A stretch of DNA of 64,000 nucleotides from Athripsodes cinereus (Eukaryota; Arthropoda; Insecta; Trichoptera; Leptoceridae). Made by a program: the position numbers and the translations under genes. Where the stretch lies: assembly GCA_947579605.1 (NCBI GenBank), contig OX388307.1, forward strand, positions 31,597,237-31,661,236, written 5' to 3'. Positions within the stretch are counted from its first letter, which is position 1, and every line of letters begins with the position of its first letter. Of this stretch, positions 52,645-61,868 are shown one piece after another. Under the pieces are notes generated by a model that was not told where the DNA came from, made no database searches, and was given only the letters and a program-made list of their open reading frames with translations.

Positions 52645-52835
52645 ATATAAGCTGTCCTCTACAAAGGTGTCGACAAAAAATTAAAACATTCAGGATAAAA
52701 TCTCATCGGTAAAATTAAGATGTGAAATGTCTTTATTTTTTCGAACGCCTTCCTTTTACAGGACACTCGAAAACTTATGGAAGGGAGTGAGATACCTTTT
52801 CTGTGCCGAGTACTCTACGGGTCCACTATTTTAAA
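52645..52835 (-). repeat. (TAG)n-tailed short repeat, 5' part
   Basis: AAGCTGTCCTCTACAAAGGTGTCG, AAAACATTCAGG, GATGTGAAATGTCTTTATTTTTTCG, CTTTTACAGGACACTCGAAAAC and GGGAGTGAGATACC. The TAG tail is missing. Confidence 0.72.
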
Positions 52836-52884
52836 CACTTTAATTAAACCAACCGAATGAGATATGTAATGAGAGATAACAATT

Positions 52885-54613
52885 TGATATGCCCGGTATA
52901 GTAGGTATTGTGCCGAAAAGTTACCATTAAAAAAATAATTGGTTTTTAGAAAGTTGTACGGGATTTCAATATAAAACAATGCAGTTCATGAGAAATATGA
53001 AAATCCCGACATTAAAAATATCCCTGCACTTAAAAGGCACCTGCATTAATAATATATTGTTTACTAATCTTCGTACCTGCATACAAAATATTATTGTTTA
53101 TATATATATTAATTGTACCTGCATAGCAACAGGGGTAATAAAGAGAATAATATTGACAAAAGATTAAGGCACATTCATTATGTATCAACTTAAGGCGCAT
53201 TCATAGTGTATCAAATAATTTAATGAATATTTTAGAATGTCTTCGTATTATTATTATTTAGTATTGGCTTGGTTGGATTTATACCTACGCTTCGAGATAT
53301 TGAGTGTCAATATCGATGATATGTTTTGAATTATGTAAACGACTTTTTAGGTATGAATTTTAATTTTATGGTAACATATGTATTTTAATATTTAATTATC
53401 TACCTAAAGGGTCGTAATGTGTTGCTATGTAATAGAATAAGGATGTGTTATTTGTGTGCGGAATGGACGCTTATAATATAATTAAACTGTGACAATGGAC
53501 ACACTTTATAATGTTTGAATTTAATATCAGTGCAAGAGACGCTTTAATTATTCATATGTGAATTAATTAATAATTATAAATCAGCGCATTGGACGCTTAA
53601 CAATATCAAACTTATTTGTAAATATTTATTTCATCATGTACATAATTCTTGGAATGCAGACAAGGGTGCAGTTGTACCCGCAATACAATGGAACTTGCAG
53701 TAGGCGTGTATTGCTACTGCAATCAACCAATCACGCCGCTGCACGTGGATGTATCGCGTCATCGAAGGGGTAGGACCAACCCCTCTCTACACCACTCAAG
53801 GAACAGCGGAGAAATGTCCTTGAAAGATGAGTGAGTCTCCATCAGCCATCAGTGGTAAACAGTTATCATCAGCGAGTCGTAGTGAGTAGTCAGTTGTCCT
53901 TGGTAGAAGGATTGCTCTTGCCATCACTCAATCACTCATCATCTGACCTTCAGAGAGACAAGCCTGTCTCTGGCCACTGGACTTCAGTTGAGTCGAGATA
54001 TTCTCCTCCTGAAGTCATGACGAGCCAACTCTGCACCTGTGTAGGCTGGTAATTGCCTCCAGGAGCCTCGGACGTGGGACTTCGCCCTCCCAGCACTGCG
54101 CCAAGGGGCGCTTTCTTCAACTTGTGTTGCCTCTAAGCATTTTCATGCTAGAGGCGCCCTCAACGCGGGATCCTTTATATATTCATCGCAAAGTGTAAAT
54201 TAATTGATTTTAAAAGTGCTTCGTTTATTAATTGAATTATCATCAAGTGTGTTTTTCTTGTGGGACAATTAAATGTGCATAGACAATGGGTAGTGATTAA
54301 GCCGTAGTATTGTCTAGCCTTGTTTTTGTGTGTCTGTAATAGTGGTAAGCAATTTTTATTTTCATTAAATGTTTGAAATTTAAATTTGTCTTTTACACAT
54401 TTGTCCATTTAATTACAGATAACTTGTCGTCTCTTAATTTATATAGCCTCACTGTATAATTTAATCGAGACCATTTTATTGTTTTAACTCCTGGAGTGCT
54501 GTAAGTAGCCCAGTAGAGTCTCAGCCGCTGGCATTTTTTGGCATAATATTTTATTTATTTTATCCTCAACCAAAACCATTCTTTCACCATCTCTCTCTCA
54601 CCCCCCCATATCA
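52885..54613 (+). repeat. 5' LTR of the gag-only element (also the empty site of the DDE element)
   Basis: 1729 bp, TGATATG...CATATCA. At about 53050 it has an uninterrupted TTAATAATATATTGTTT, the pre-insertion sequence for the DNA transposon in the 3' LTR. A strong hairpin GCCTCTAAGCAT/ATGCTAGAGGC lies near 54130-54155. Small ORFs in it recur in the 3' LTR and are not independent genes. Confidence 0.95.
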
Positions 54614-54818
54614 TATAGGCTTCCGAACGTGGGTCCGTAACGAAAAAATGCACTCCTGTGCATAATCGTTACAACGAATCCGTCCCTGAGATTTTGTAAT
54701 TAGTTTTTTTTTTTGTGATATCGGAGGAGGGTGTATATATTTTTTTATAATGAACTGACAAGTTATCTGTAATGGCGAATGTGTATTGTTTTGACTTTTG
54801 GCCTTATTTATTTGACAT

Positions 54819-55856
54819 GTGTTTATTGTGTATTACGGTATGATTCGATCGATGGATAAGGTGTCGGATATCAGATGCTATGAGCGCGAATTTTCGCTTT
54901 CGTTCGGAGGCTGGACTGATGAAGGCCCCGAGCGGTTCCTCAAAGAATGCGAGGAATGCTGGAAGCTTGAGTGGGAAGATGAATTGCCAAGGGAGGCTGT
55001 GTATTGCTTGCGCGGCGACGCAAAGCGGTACTGGAAGTCTCTGGGGTTTCGGTATTGTCGATGGGGTGTATTCAAAGAAGTAATTTTGCGAAGGTTTGGT
55101 GTGGAAGGGCAGATAAATGCGATCTATAATGACCTGTTGACAGTGTGTCAAGGTCGGGATGAACTGGGGAGCGATTTTGTTGACTGGAAGGTCAGGATAA
55201 ACAATCGTTTAAAAGGGTATGGCCATGTATTATTTAAAGATGAAGGACCAGCAATGAGCGTATGGAAGCAAATGACATCCTGGTATAGGACGAGGATTAA
55301 TGGTCGGGAGTTAGTTAATCTGGAACATTTGCAAGAGTTGGTATGGCGCCTGGACTTTCCAGAATACACTCCGGAGGGACAAGTTGTGTTAGATAATCTT
55401 CCAGACATAGCATCTGTTCGCGATGAAATTCGGTATGTACCTAGCCAGGACGCTAGGGAGGAAATTGTACCCGTAGAGGATGGGGTTACCCTCTCGGAGG
55501 AAGAGATAGATGAGGACACCGAACGGGAGGTACTCACACCTCCCTCTATTCACGAATGGGTTAAGTCTTTCGCGTGGGTGTTGAAATCAGTGTTGGCAAT
55601 GCTGATCGTCGCGGGATTGATCGCGGAAAGCTGCATACGTTTGCTTGTATGTACAGCTATAATTATATTGAGATTCGTGAATAGAAAAATTGCTCGTCGC
55701 CGTAGAACAGCGTTGATATTGTTCAAAAAGATATATGCGTCCGTCAATCGAATCAACTATGAATGTTTTGCCATCGATGATTATTATTATAATTTGTTCA
55801 TCGATATGGATTCTCGATGCTTGAAGTCGAGGAGAAAATTCAATCAAGCCAGATAG
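54819..55856 (+). CDS. Retrotransposon gag-like protein with hydrophobic C-terminal segments
   Basis: 345 codons from the first ATG; a second ATG at 54840 (MIRSMDK) is equally possible. The central part matches Ty3/gypsy-type gag: DEGPERFLKECEECWKLEWE, AVYCLRGDAKRYWKSLGF, FKEVILRRFG, LLTVCQGRDELGSDFVDWK, and a helical tail up to about residue 205. An acidic linker follows (about 215-245). Then, instead of zinc knuckles, comes a hydrophobic stretch around VLAMLIVAGLIAESCIRLLV and CTAIIILRFV (about 260-290), a basic RKIARRRR cluster and a tyrosine-rich tail. The protein could assemble particles and be membrane-anchored, but packaging would need another RNA-binding determinant. The frame is intact and it is the only ORF of the element, so particle enzymes must come in trans. 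Confidence 0.82.
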   Translation: MFIVYYGMIRSMDKVSDIRCYEREFSLSFGGWTDEGPERFLKECEECWKLEWEDELPREAVYCLRGDAKRYWKSLGFRYCRWGVFKEVILRRFGVEGQINAIYNDLLTVCQGRDELGSDFVDWKVRINNRLKGYGHVLFKDEGPAMSVWKQMTSWYRTRINGRELVNLEHLQELVWRLDFPEYTPEGQVVLDNLPDIASVRDEIRYVPSQDAREEIVPVEDGVTLSEEEIDEDTEREVLTPPSIHEWVKSFAWVLKSVLAMLIVAGLIAESCIRLLVCTAIIILRFVNRKIARRRRTALILFKKIYASVNRINYECFAIDDYYYNLFIDMDSRCLKSRRKFNQAR

Positions 55857-56935
55857 TCACATGTGTGTTATATTGGATTAGGATTGACTTAGGCTTGTTA
55901 TAGGAAAATTGTTTTTTGTTTAAATATTTTTAAATGGTTTGAATATTTTCCGTAAAAATATCTCTGGCGCCCAGAATTAAAGTTAGAATGATGTATAGGT
56001 ATAGTTTTCACGTTTAAAATGTTTTTCATTACGTAGGTAGGTAGGTGCAACTTTTGTTAAATGCCTACGTGTGCATTTATTTCTTTTAATCGTTGTGAAA
56101 TGTTAATTTAAATTTGGAATATGGAAAATAGAATTTGTTTGAAGTAACCAGCGAGTGTAACGTGTGAAGATAATTTATGTGGATGTTGGATGTGTGAATT
56201 ATGAAAATATAATGTTGTTTTTCTGAAAAGGAGAGTTATAGTAGAGGAGAGAGATGCTTTGTATGACAGAGATGTGTGAGGGATTCTCAGTTGGCACTGG
56301 GAGTTATTTGTAAGGAGAGGTATTTATTCTGCGTGTTTTGAAGAGAAAGTCTGCGTGTATGAGAAAGATAGTAATTCTGCGTGTATGAAGGATATATTTT
56401 GTTTAGTATGGGATAAGCACAGAGGCGATGAGTGTTCCGCCCTGCTTAGTTCCTCAATGTATTTCGTCGTGAGGACAGTGAGGTCCATGTAAGTGAGTTT
56501 TGTGAGGGACAGTGAGGTCCGATGTTTGTGAAGAGAGACGTATGTGCAACTGAGAGAACCAGTCCCCCAGTCTGCTGTCACAAAGCATGCTTGAGGAGTG
56601 GAAATGTATGAAGAATATAATATTTGTTTTGACATTGTGAGTCACATCTACGTTGTTTTATTTTGGTCACATACGAGATGTATGTTTGACAATGTATACG
56701 TACCTATGTCAATTTTGGTAATTTAAATGAAGCTGGATTTAAAATATGTAAAAGAAAAAGAAACGCGTTTAAATGTTGTTAATTATTTAATTGAAATGTG
56801 TGTGCACCTACCTACTTGCTAATTGTTTTTAATTATATGGCTAGTCTAGCTCAAGTGTATTGTATCTGAAATTTTATTGTGGGATGTGTATTGTAAATAA
56901 TGGATAACTTTTCGTCAAGGAATGGGTGGCGAATT
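55857..56935 (+). other. Interior of the gag-only element, non-coding
   Basis: No pol remnant. GTGAGG-type repeats occur near 56470-56520 (GAGGACAGTGAGGTCC twice, about 45 nt apart) and a TCTGCGTG motif three times near 56330-56380. The 3' end is purine-rich and abuts the 3' LTR. Confidence 0.6.
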
Positions 56936-57106
56936 TGATATGCCCGGTATAGTAGGTATTGTGCCGAAAAGTTACCATTAAAAAAATAATTGGTTTTTAG
57001 AAAGTTGTACGGGATTTCAATATAAAACAATGCAGTTCATGAGAAATATGAAAATCCCGACATTAAAAATATCCCTGCACTTAAAAGGCACCTGCATTAA
57101 TAATAT

Positions 57107-57125
57107 CTGTACCTGAGAGCCATTT
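57107..57125 (+). repeat. Left terminal inverted repeat
   Basis: CTGTACCTGAGAGCCATTT, 19 bp, exact mirror of 61850-61868. It flows into the first subterminal motif (GAGTTTAAGTGCATTTTT). Confidence 0.93.
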
Positions 57126-57718
57126 GAGTTTAAGTGCATTTTTGGCGAAAATGACTTAAACGCATTTTTATGTATATAGTAATGTTATCTTTATCTCCTT
57201 AAAATTTTATACCTAAACTCGTTATATTTACGGAGATATCATTGAGCCATAAAGTCTCAAGTGTATAAACGCGTTGAACCATAGAAACTTAAACGCACTT
57301 GAGTCGTTATGGTTCGACAATTTTTCTCACTATGGTATTTAAGTCGGTTTGTCTATGCAGTGTTGAGGTTAGGTGTATCTGTGGCGCGTCGGTTTGTTGA
57401 AGTTTGTTTTCGGTGTTTTCGGCACGTGTTTTTCGGTGTTTTTGAAGAGAAATAATTGCGGTTTTTATATAAATAATAACAGAATAGTTGTGTTATTACA
57501 ATATCAAGCATATTACCTTGGACAAATTTATATCTAAGCATTATTAATCTTTAAATTTGTGTTGTGAGTGCATACAAAAGGCGGACATTCTTTGTTGGAC
57601 ACGTTTATTATTTAGTTATTTTACGTATTTGTAATTTAGTTTAGTGAATATCTATTAGTGTAAGTTAATTATAACCTGATTTAATCTAGTGATTTTAGTG
57701 TAAGTTACTATTTTTAAG

Positions 57719-60700
57719 ATGTCTCATAAAGGATTTTTGGAAAGAACCAGGATGATGGTCAAAATAGTTGAGAATAATGTCAGAGGTTTGTAAATAATAT
57801 TTATTATTTTTTCATTAGTGCAAGTGACTTTTTATCACGTTACGCTGATTTTATAACAGCTATTATTAATTAAGAGTAAATTTTGTATCCCATAGTTTAT
57901 CAATCATAATAGTTTATTTTAATTTAAAGGTCATGAGCCCATGGTTACTGCTGGTAGATTAACATCTGTTGAAGAAAAGGAAGATTCGATGATGTGGATG
58001 ATAAACGACGATACTGGTAATTAAAATGTGTAAGACATATATAACAAATATAATTGTTGAATGATCACATGTATATGATATTCTTTTGTCGGTTTTTGTT
58101 GCAGATGTTATTGAGAGCACAAATGATGGTGCAGACCTCGTAACTGTGGAAGTTGAGAGTTCATCTCTAGTAACGGAGGATGTGCATGGTAAGCTTAAAA
58201 ATCTTACGACCGATTATGTATGACAAAACGATGGTATAAATATGACTATATATGATATACTCTTCTCTGTTTATGATATTCTTTTGTCTGTGTTTGTTGT
58301 AGATGTTGTCAAGAGCACAAATGATGGTGCAGACCTCGTAACTGTAGAAGTTGAGACTTTATCTCCAGTAACGGAGGATGTGCATGGTAAGCTTAAAAAT
58401 CTTATGACCGATTATGTATGATAAAATGATGGTATAAATATGACTTTATATGATATTCTCTTGATTGTATATGATATTCTTTTGTTTGTGTTTGTTGTAG
58501 ATGTTATCGAGAGCACAAATGATGGTGCAGACCTCGTAACTGTAGAAGTTGGGACTTTATCTCCAGTAACGGAGGATGTGCATGGTAAGCTTAAGAATCT
58601 TACAAGCGATTTCAAAGTTATGGTATAATTATGACTATACATATATGATATTCTCTTGTCTGTTTTTGTTACAGATGTTATTGAAAGTAATGTTGATGGT
58701 GATGATATCATAACTGTGGAAGTTGAACCTTATTCAATTCCTGTAATGAATGATGTCGATGGTAAGCACAAAAATCTAATGAGCAATTACCTGAAACAAA
58801 ATTACTATGTAAATATGACCATATATGACATTTTTGTCTGTTTTTGTTACAGATATTATTGAGAGCTCAAATGATGGTGCAGACCTCGTAACTGTGGAAG
58901 TTGAACCTTATTCAAATCCTGTAATGGATGATGTCGATGGTAAGTGTATAGAATTTAATGTAGTTTATTTTTATGAAAGATCATTCACATCATAAATTGA
59001 TTTAGAATACAAAGTGCTATTATTCATTTATAAAATATGTGACTGTATGCATATAACTCATCATTTTTTGTGTTTTAGAACCTACAACAATTTTGGAATG
59101 CGAAAGTGAACAAGAAGTTGAGTTAAACATATCATCTGAGACAGAAGACGTCTCCAGGAGTAACAGCTTTGTGAATAACTCACTTGTACCATATTCAGAT
59201 ACAGACAGTGAGGTGGAAGATGGTAAATCTAGAAAAAGGAAAAGAAATCCCAATTTATGGAAAAAAAACATAAGAAAGATGAGGCGTGTAAGTGGCAAGA
59301 CATATGTATCGCCAAAAGGAGAAGTGGTACGTGGCCGAGTGTTAAATGCAGCGTGCAAGAATTGCCGTTATAAATGTCCGAATAATTTCGACGAAGAAAC
59401 TAGGAAGGAGATATTTGAAAACTTCTGGCAACAAAATGTGTCATGGGACAAAAAAAATCAATTTGTTTCTTCGTGCATAAAAAATGAAGATATAAAAAGA
59501 AGAAAAATGATAAATAAAGAAACGAGAACTAGAAATAAAAGTTACTCATATTTCCTTCAAAGTCGTGAAGGAGTTGCAACTCGTGTCTGTAAATTATTTT
59601 TCATAAACACGCTATCAGTAGGAAACTCCTACATCAAAAACATTTTAAAAAAAAAACAGTCCTCGGGTATATTGGAACCAGACCAAAGGGGAAGGCATAC
59701 CCCAGGTAACAAAATATCGGAAGACACAGTTTCCCAAATAAAATCTCATATTATAAAGTTCCCGACTTATGAAAGTCACTACAGTCGGGAGAGAACTGCG
59801 AAAAAGTATTTAGGCAGTGAACTGAATATAAAAAAAATGTATGATTTATACGTAGAAGAAAGCAAAAATAAAGGAGATAGTGCTGCTAAAGAATGGCTGT
59901 ATAGGAAAATATTTAATGAAAATTTTAATTTGGCATTTCACTCGCCAATGAATGATACGTGCGACACTTGCGATCATTTGAATATCAAAATAAATAATTG
60001 CAGTGGCCACGAAAAAGAGACATTATTGGCAGAAAGAGAATTGCATATAAAGGACGCAACTAACAGATATGAAATAAAAAGGGAAGACAAAAGAAAATCA
60101 TCATTAAATAAAAATATTAAAGTGGTTATGGCAGACTTACAAAAATGTCTGCCAACACCTTTCCTAACAAACAGCCAGAGCTTTTATTTGAGGAAACTGT
60201 GGACGTATAACTATACGGTATATGAAAGCAGTGTGAGACAGTCCCACTGCATGATGTGGGACGAAACACAAGGAGGAAGAGGAGGGAATGAGATGGCTTC
60301 CTGTTTTGCCCAATATTTAGAAAACTCTGTAGATGATGAAACAGAAGAAATCACATTGTGGACAGATAATTGTCCTGGGCAAAACAGGAACATCATGATG
60401 GTAAATATGTTTCTATATTCCCTCCACAAATATCAAAATTTGAAAGTGATTAATCACAAATTTTTATTACGAGGACATACACACATGGAAGTGGATGGGA
60501 CCCACAGCATAATAGAAAGGAAGAGGAGGAACTTGCCGTCAGCAAGTATCTTTACGGCTAACGATTGGATAAATTTTGTAAGGTCATGTGGCAACCAATT
60601 TAAAGTACACCCCATGACCTTACAAAACTTCAAATCATTTACCTCGTTACAAGAGGCCAGGGGGCCATTGGTAAACAGAAAAAAAACTACCGATGGTCGG

Positions 60701-60994
60701 CCTGTCTCTTTATCAACGATGGTTTGGATGCAAGTCCGGAAAGACGACTTTGGAAAGTTGTTTTACAAAACAACATTTGAAGACGAGGATTTCAATGTTG
60801 TTGATTTAAGGAGGAACATGAGAAGGGAAGTCGTCTTTCCGGACAGTTTGCCAATTTTAAGACAACAGAGAAATCCAATATCGTTAGCCAAATATAAGGA
60901 CTTGCTGACAATGCTACAGTGGGTCCCTGAAGAGTATAAAGATTACTTCAAAAATATTCCACATGAAGGCAGCGTACCTGACGACATAGAATGA
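57719..60994 (+). CDS. Spliced putative DDE/RNase H-fold transposase, 831 codons
   Basis: Eight exons, all introns phase 1, GT-AG: 57719-57785, 57930-58016, 58105-58188, 58303-58386, 58501-58584, 58675-58761, 58853-58939 and 59079-60994. The total is 2496 nt, exactly in frame. Exon 1 starts MSHKGFLERTRMMVK. Exons 3-7 are five homologous acidic units (ESTNDGADLVTVEVE-like). Exon 8 has an acidic/basic nuclear-type stretch (KSRKRKRNPN), a Cys cluster CKNCRYKC near 59360, a helix-turn-helix-like region (QRGRHTPGNKISEDTV), a second Cys-His group (CDTCDHL, near 59960), then three conserved blocks: VVMADLQKCLPTPF (near 60125), LWTDNCPGQNRN (near 60360) and GHTHMEVDGTHSIIER (near 60475). The acidic residues of these blocks are a plausible D-D-E/D triad. 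The family recurs widely in insect genomes as uncharacterised proteins (I recall it as DUF7869). Transposase function is inferred from the motifs and from the enclosing inverted repeats. No stop or frameshift is seen, so it may be active. Confidence 0.82.
58105..58939 (+). repeat. Array of five homologous 84/87-nt exons with their introns
   Basis: Exons at 58105, 58303, 58501, 58675 and 58853 are spaced 170-200 bp apart. Each ends at (CAT/GAT)G|GTAAG and begins after TTTGTT(G/A)(C/T)AG. Introns are also alike (TATGATATTCT-TTTGTCTG), so whole exon-intron units were duplicated. The first three (ending TEDVH) and the last two (ending MNDVD/MDDVD) form two subgroups. Confidence 0.9.
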
Positions 60995-61031
60995 TAATTT
61001 ATTAATAATTTTTAATTTGTACTTAAAGAAA

Positions 61032-61037
61032 AATAAA
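61032..61037 (+). terminator. Polyadenylation signal of the transposase gene
   Basis: AATAAA 38 nt after the stop codon; T-rich sequence follows near 61056. Confidence 0.65.
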
Positions 61038-61189
61038 AATCAAATAATTTTTAAAATATCTTTTATTTCAATACCTGGCATGCCCATACATTGTTGTATA
61101 TCATATCTAGAGTTTATCACATAATCTAATATAGACTTCTGGATTTAGAAAAATACCGAAGCACCCAGTAAAGTATTGGCCTCCTCTTT

Positions 61190-61385
61190 TCTGTAAATTT
61201 TCTAGTGTCCTGTAAAAGGCAGGTATGTGAAGATATTAAATTTTAGATCTTAAATTCAGCTATGAGGGATACCATCTATCCTAAATATCATGATTTTTGT
61301 TGACACTGAGGAGATGGCCAGCATGTTTATTATATGCAGCTGATCTGGTGGATGCCTAAATGGCATAGAAGTAGTAGATAAAGAA
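61190..61385 (+). repeat. (TAG)n-family repeat inside the DNA transposon
   Basis: TTTTCTAGTGTCCTGTAAAAGGC, TAGATCTTAAATTCAGC, GATTTTTGTTGACACTGAGG, GCATGTTTATTATATGCAGCTGATCTGG and ATAGAAGTAGTAGATA. It was inserted in the 3' non-coding part before the transposon moved here. Confidence 0.75.
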
Positions 61386-61600
61386 ATACTGAAAAGGGAA
61401 TGGAGAAATGCTATATTGCCGGGCTCAAAGAGTATAAAGTCAACTTCGGGAACCTCCCACATAATGAAAATGTAATAAACAACAAAAGGCAGCATCATTT
61501 TGTAAGAAGAGTAATAAAGAAACATTATTTTTAAAATATTTTTTTGTTACAACACCTAAGCATTCCCATACATTTTTTATATTCTATTAAGTCTTAAGTG
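61386..61600 (+). pseudogene. Decayed duplicate of the transposase 3' end
   Basis: In one frame 61434-61493 reads GLKEYKVNFGNLPHNENV, aligning with the true C-terminus VPEEYKDYFKNIPHEGSV. The following non-coding DNA (ATTATTTTTAAAATATTTTTTTG, GCATTCCCATACATTTTTTAT, TTTAGAAAAAT) repeats 61040-61150. The element therefore contains a second, older copy of its own 3' end after the (TAG)n repeat. Confidence 0.65.
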
Positions 61601-61849
61601 CAAGTTCTAATTGGAATTTAGAAAAATCCAATAGAGCTGCTTTGAGCCATTAAGACTTAAGTGCATAAAAATCGAAAATAAAAAAGATTTTTAAAAACAG
61701 TTTTATCTATATTGTAGAGCTCATCTTCGAGACCAAACTGTGTAAATATCATATTAGTATTGCCAAAAATAAAAAAGATATTGATAAAATGGTGCATAAA
61801 AATAATTGTTTTGTCTCTTTTGCAAAATGACATTTTGCTACTTGAGACT

Positions 61850-61868
61850 AAATGGCTCTCAGGTACAG
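61850..61868 (-). repeat. Right terminal inverted repeat
   Basis: AAATGGCTCTCAGGTACAG, exact mirror of the left end, followed by ATAT. Confidence 0.93.

Larger units (their letters stand above)
57107..61868 (+). mobile_element. Putatively autonomous DNA transposon with spliced DDE-type transposase gene
   Basis: The 4762-bp element begins CTGTACCTGAGAGCCATTT (57107) and ends with its exact reverse complement (61850-61868), a perfect 19-bp inverted repeat with weaker similarity beyond. ATAT lies on both sides (57103-57106, 61869-61872). Comparison with the 5' LTR proves the ends: deleting the element and one ATAT restores it. By sequence alone a TA duplication with ends starting TCTGTACC is equally possible. 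Subterminal GAGCCAT...AAGTGCAT motifs recur. It encodes one spliced gene (57719-60994) with a polyadenylation signal at 61032. Because it sits in a young LTR it moved recently. The superfamily is not established. Confidence 0.93.

Noticed and set aside
53649..54052. 61- and 73-codon ORFs as genes (also at 62459-62862)
   Set aside because: They are part of the LTR repeat, without recognisable domains.
58105..58939. CRISPR-like or satellite array
   Set aside because: The units are exons with proper splice sites, duplicated with introns in a eukaryotic gene.
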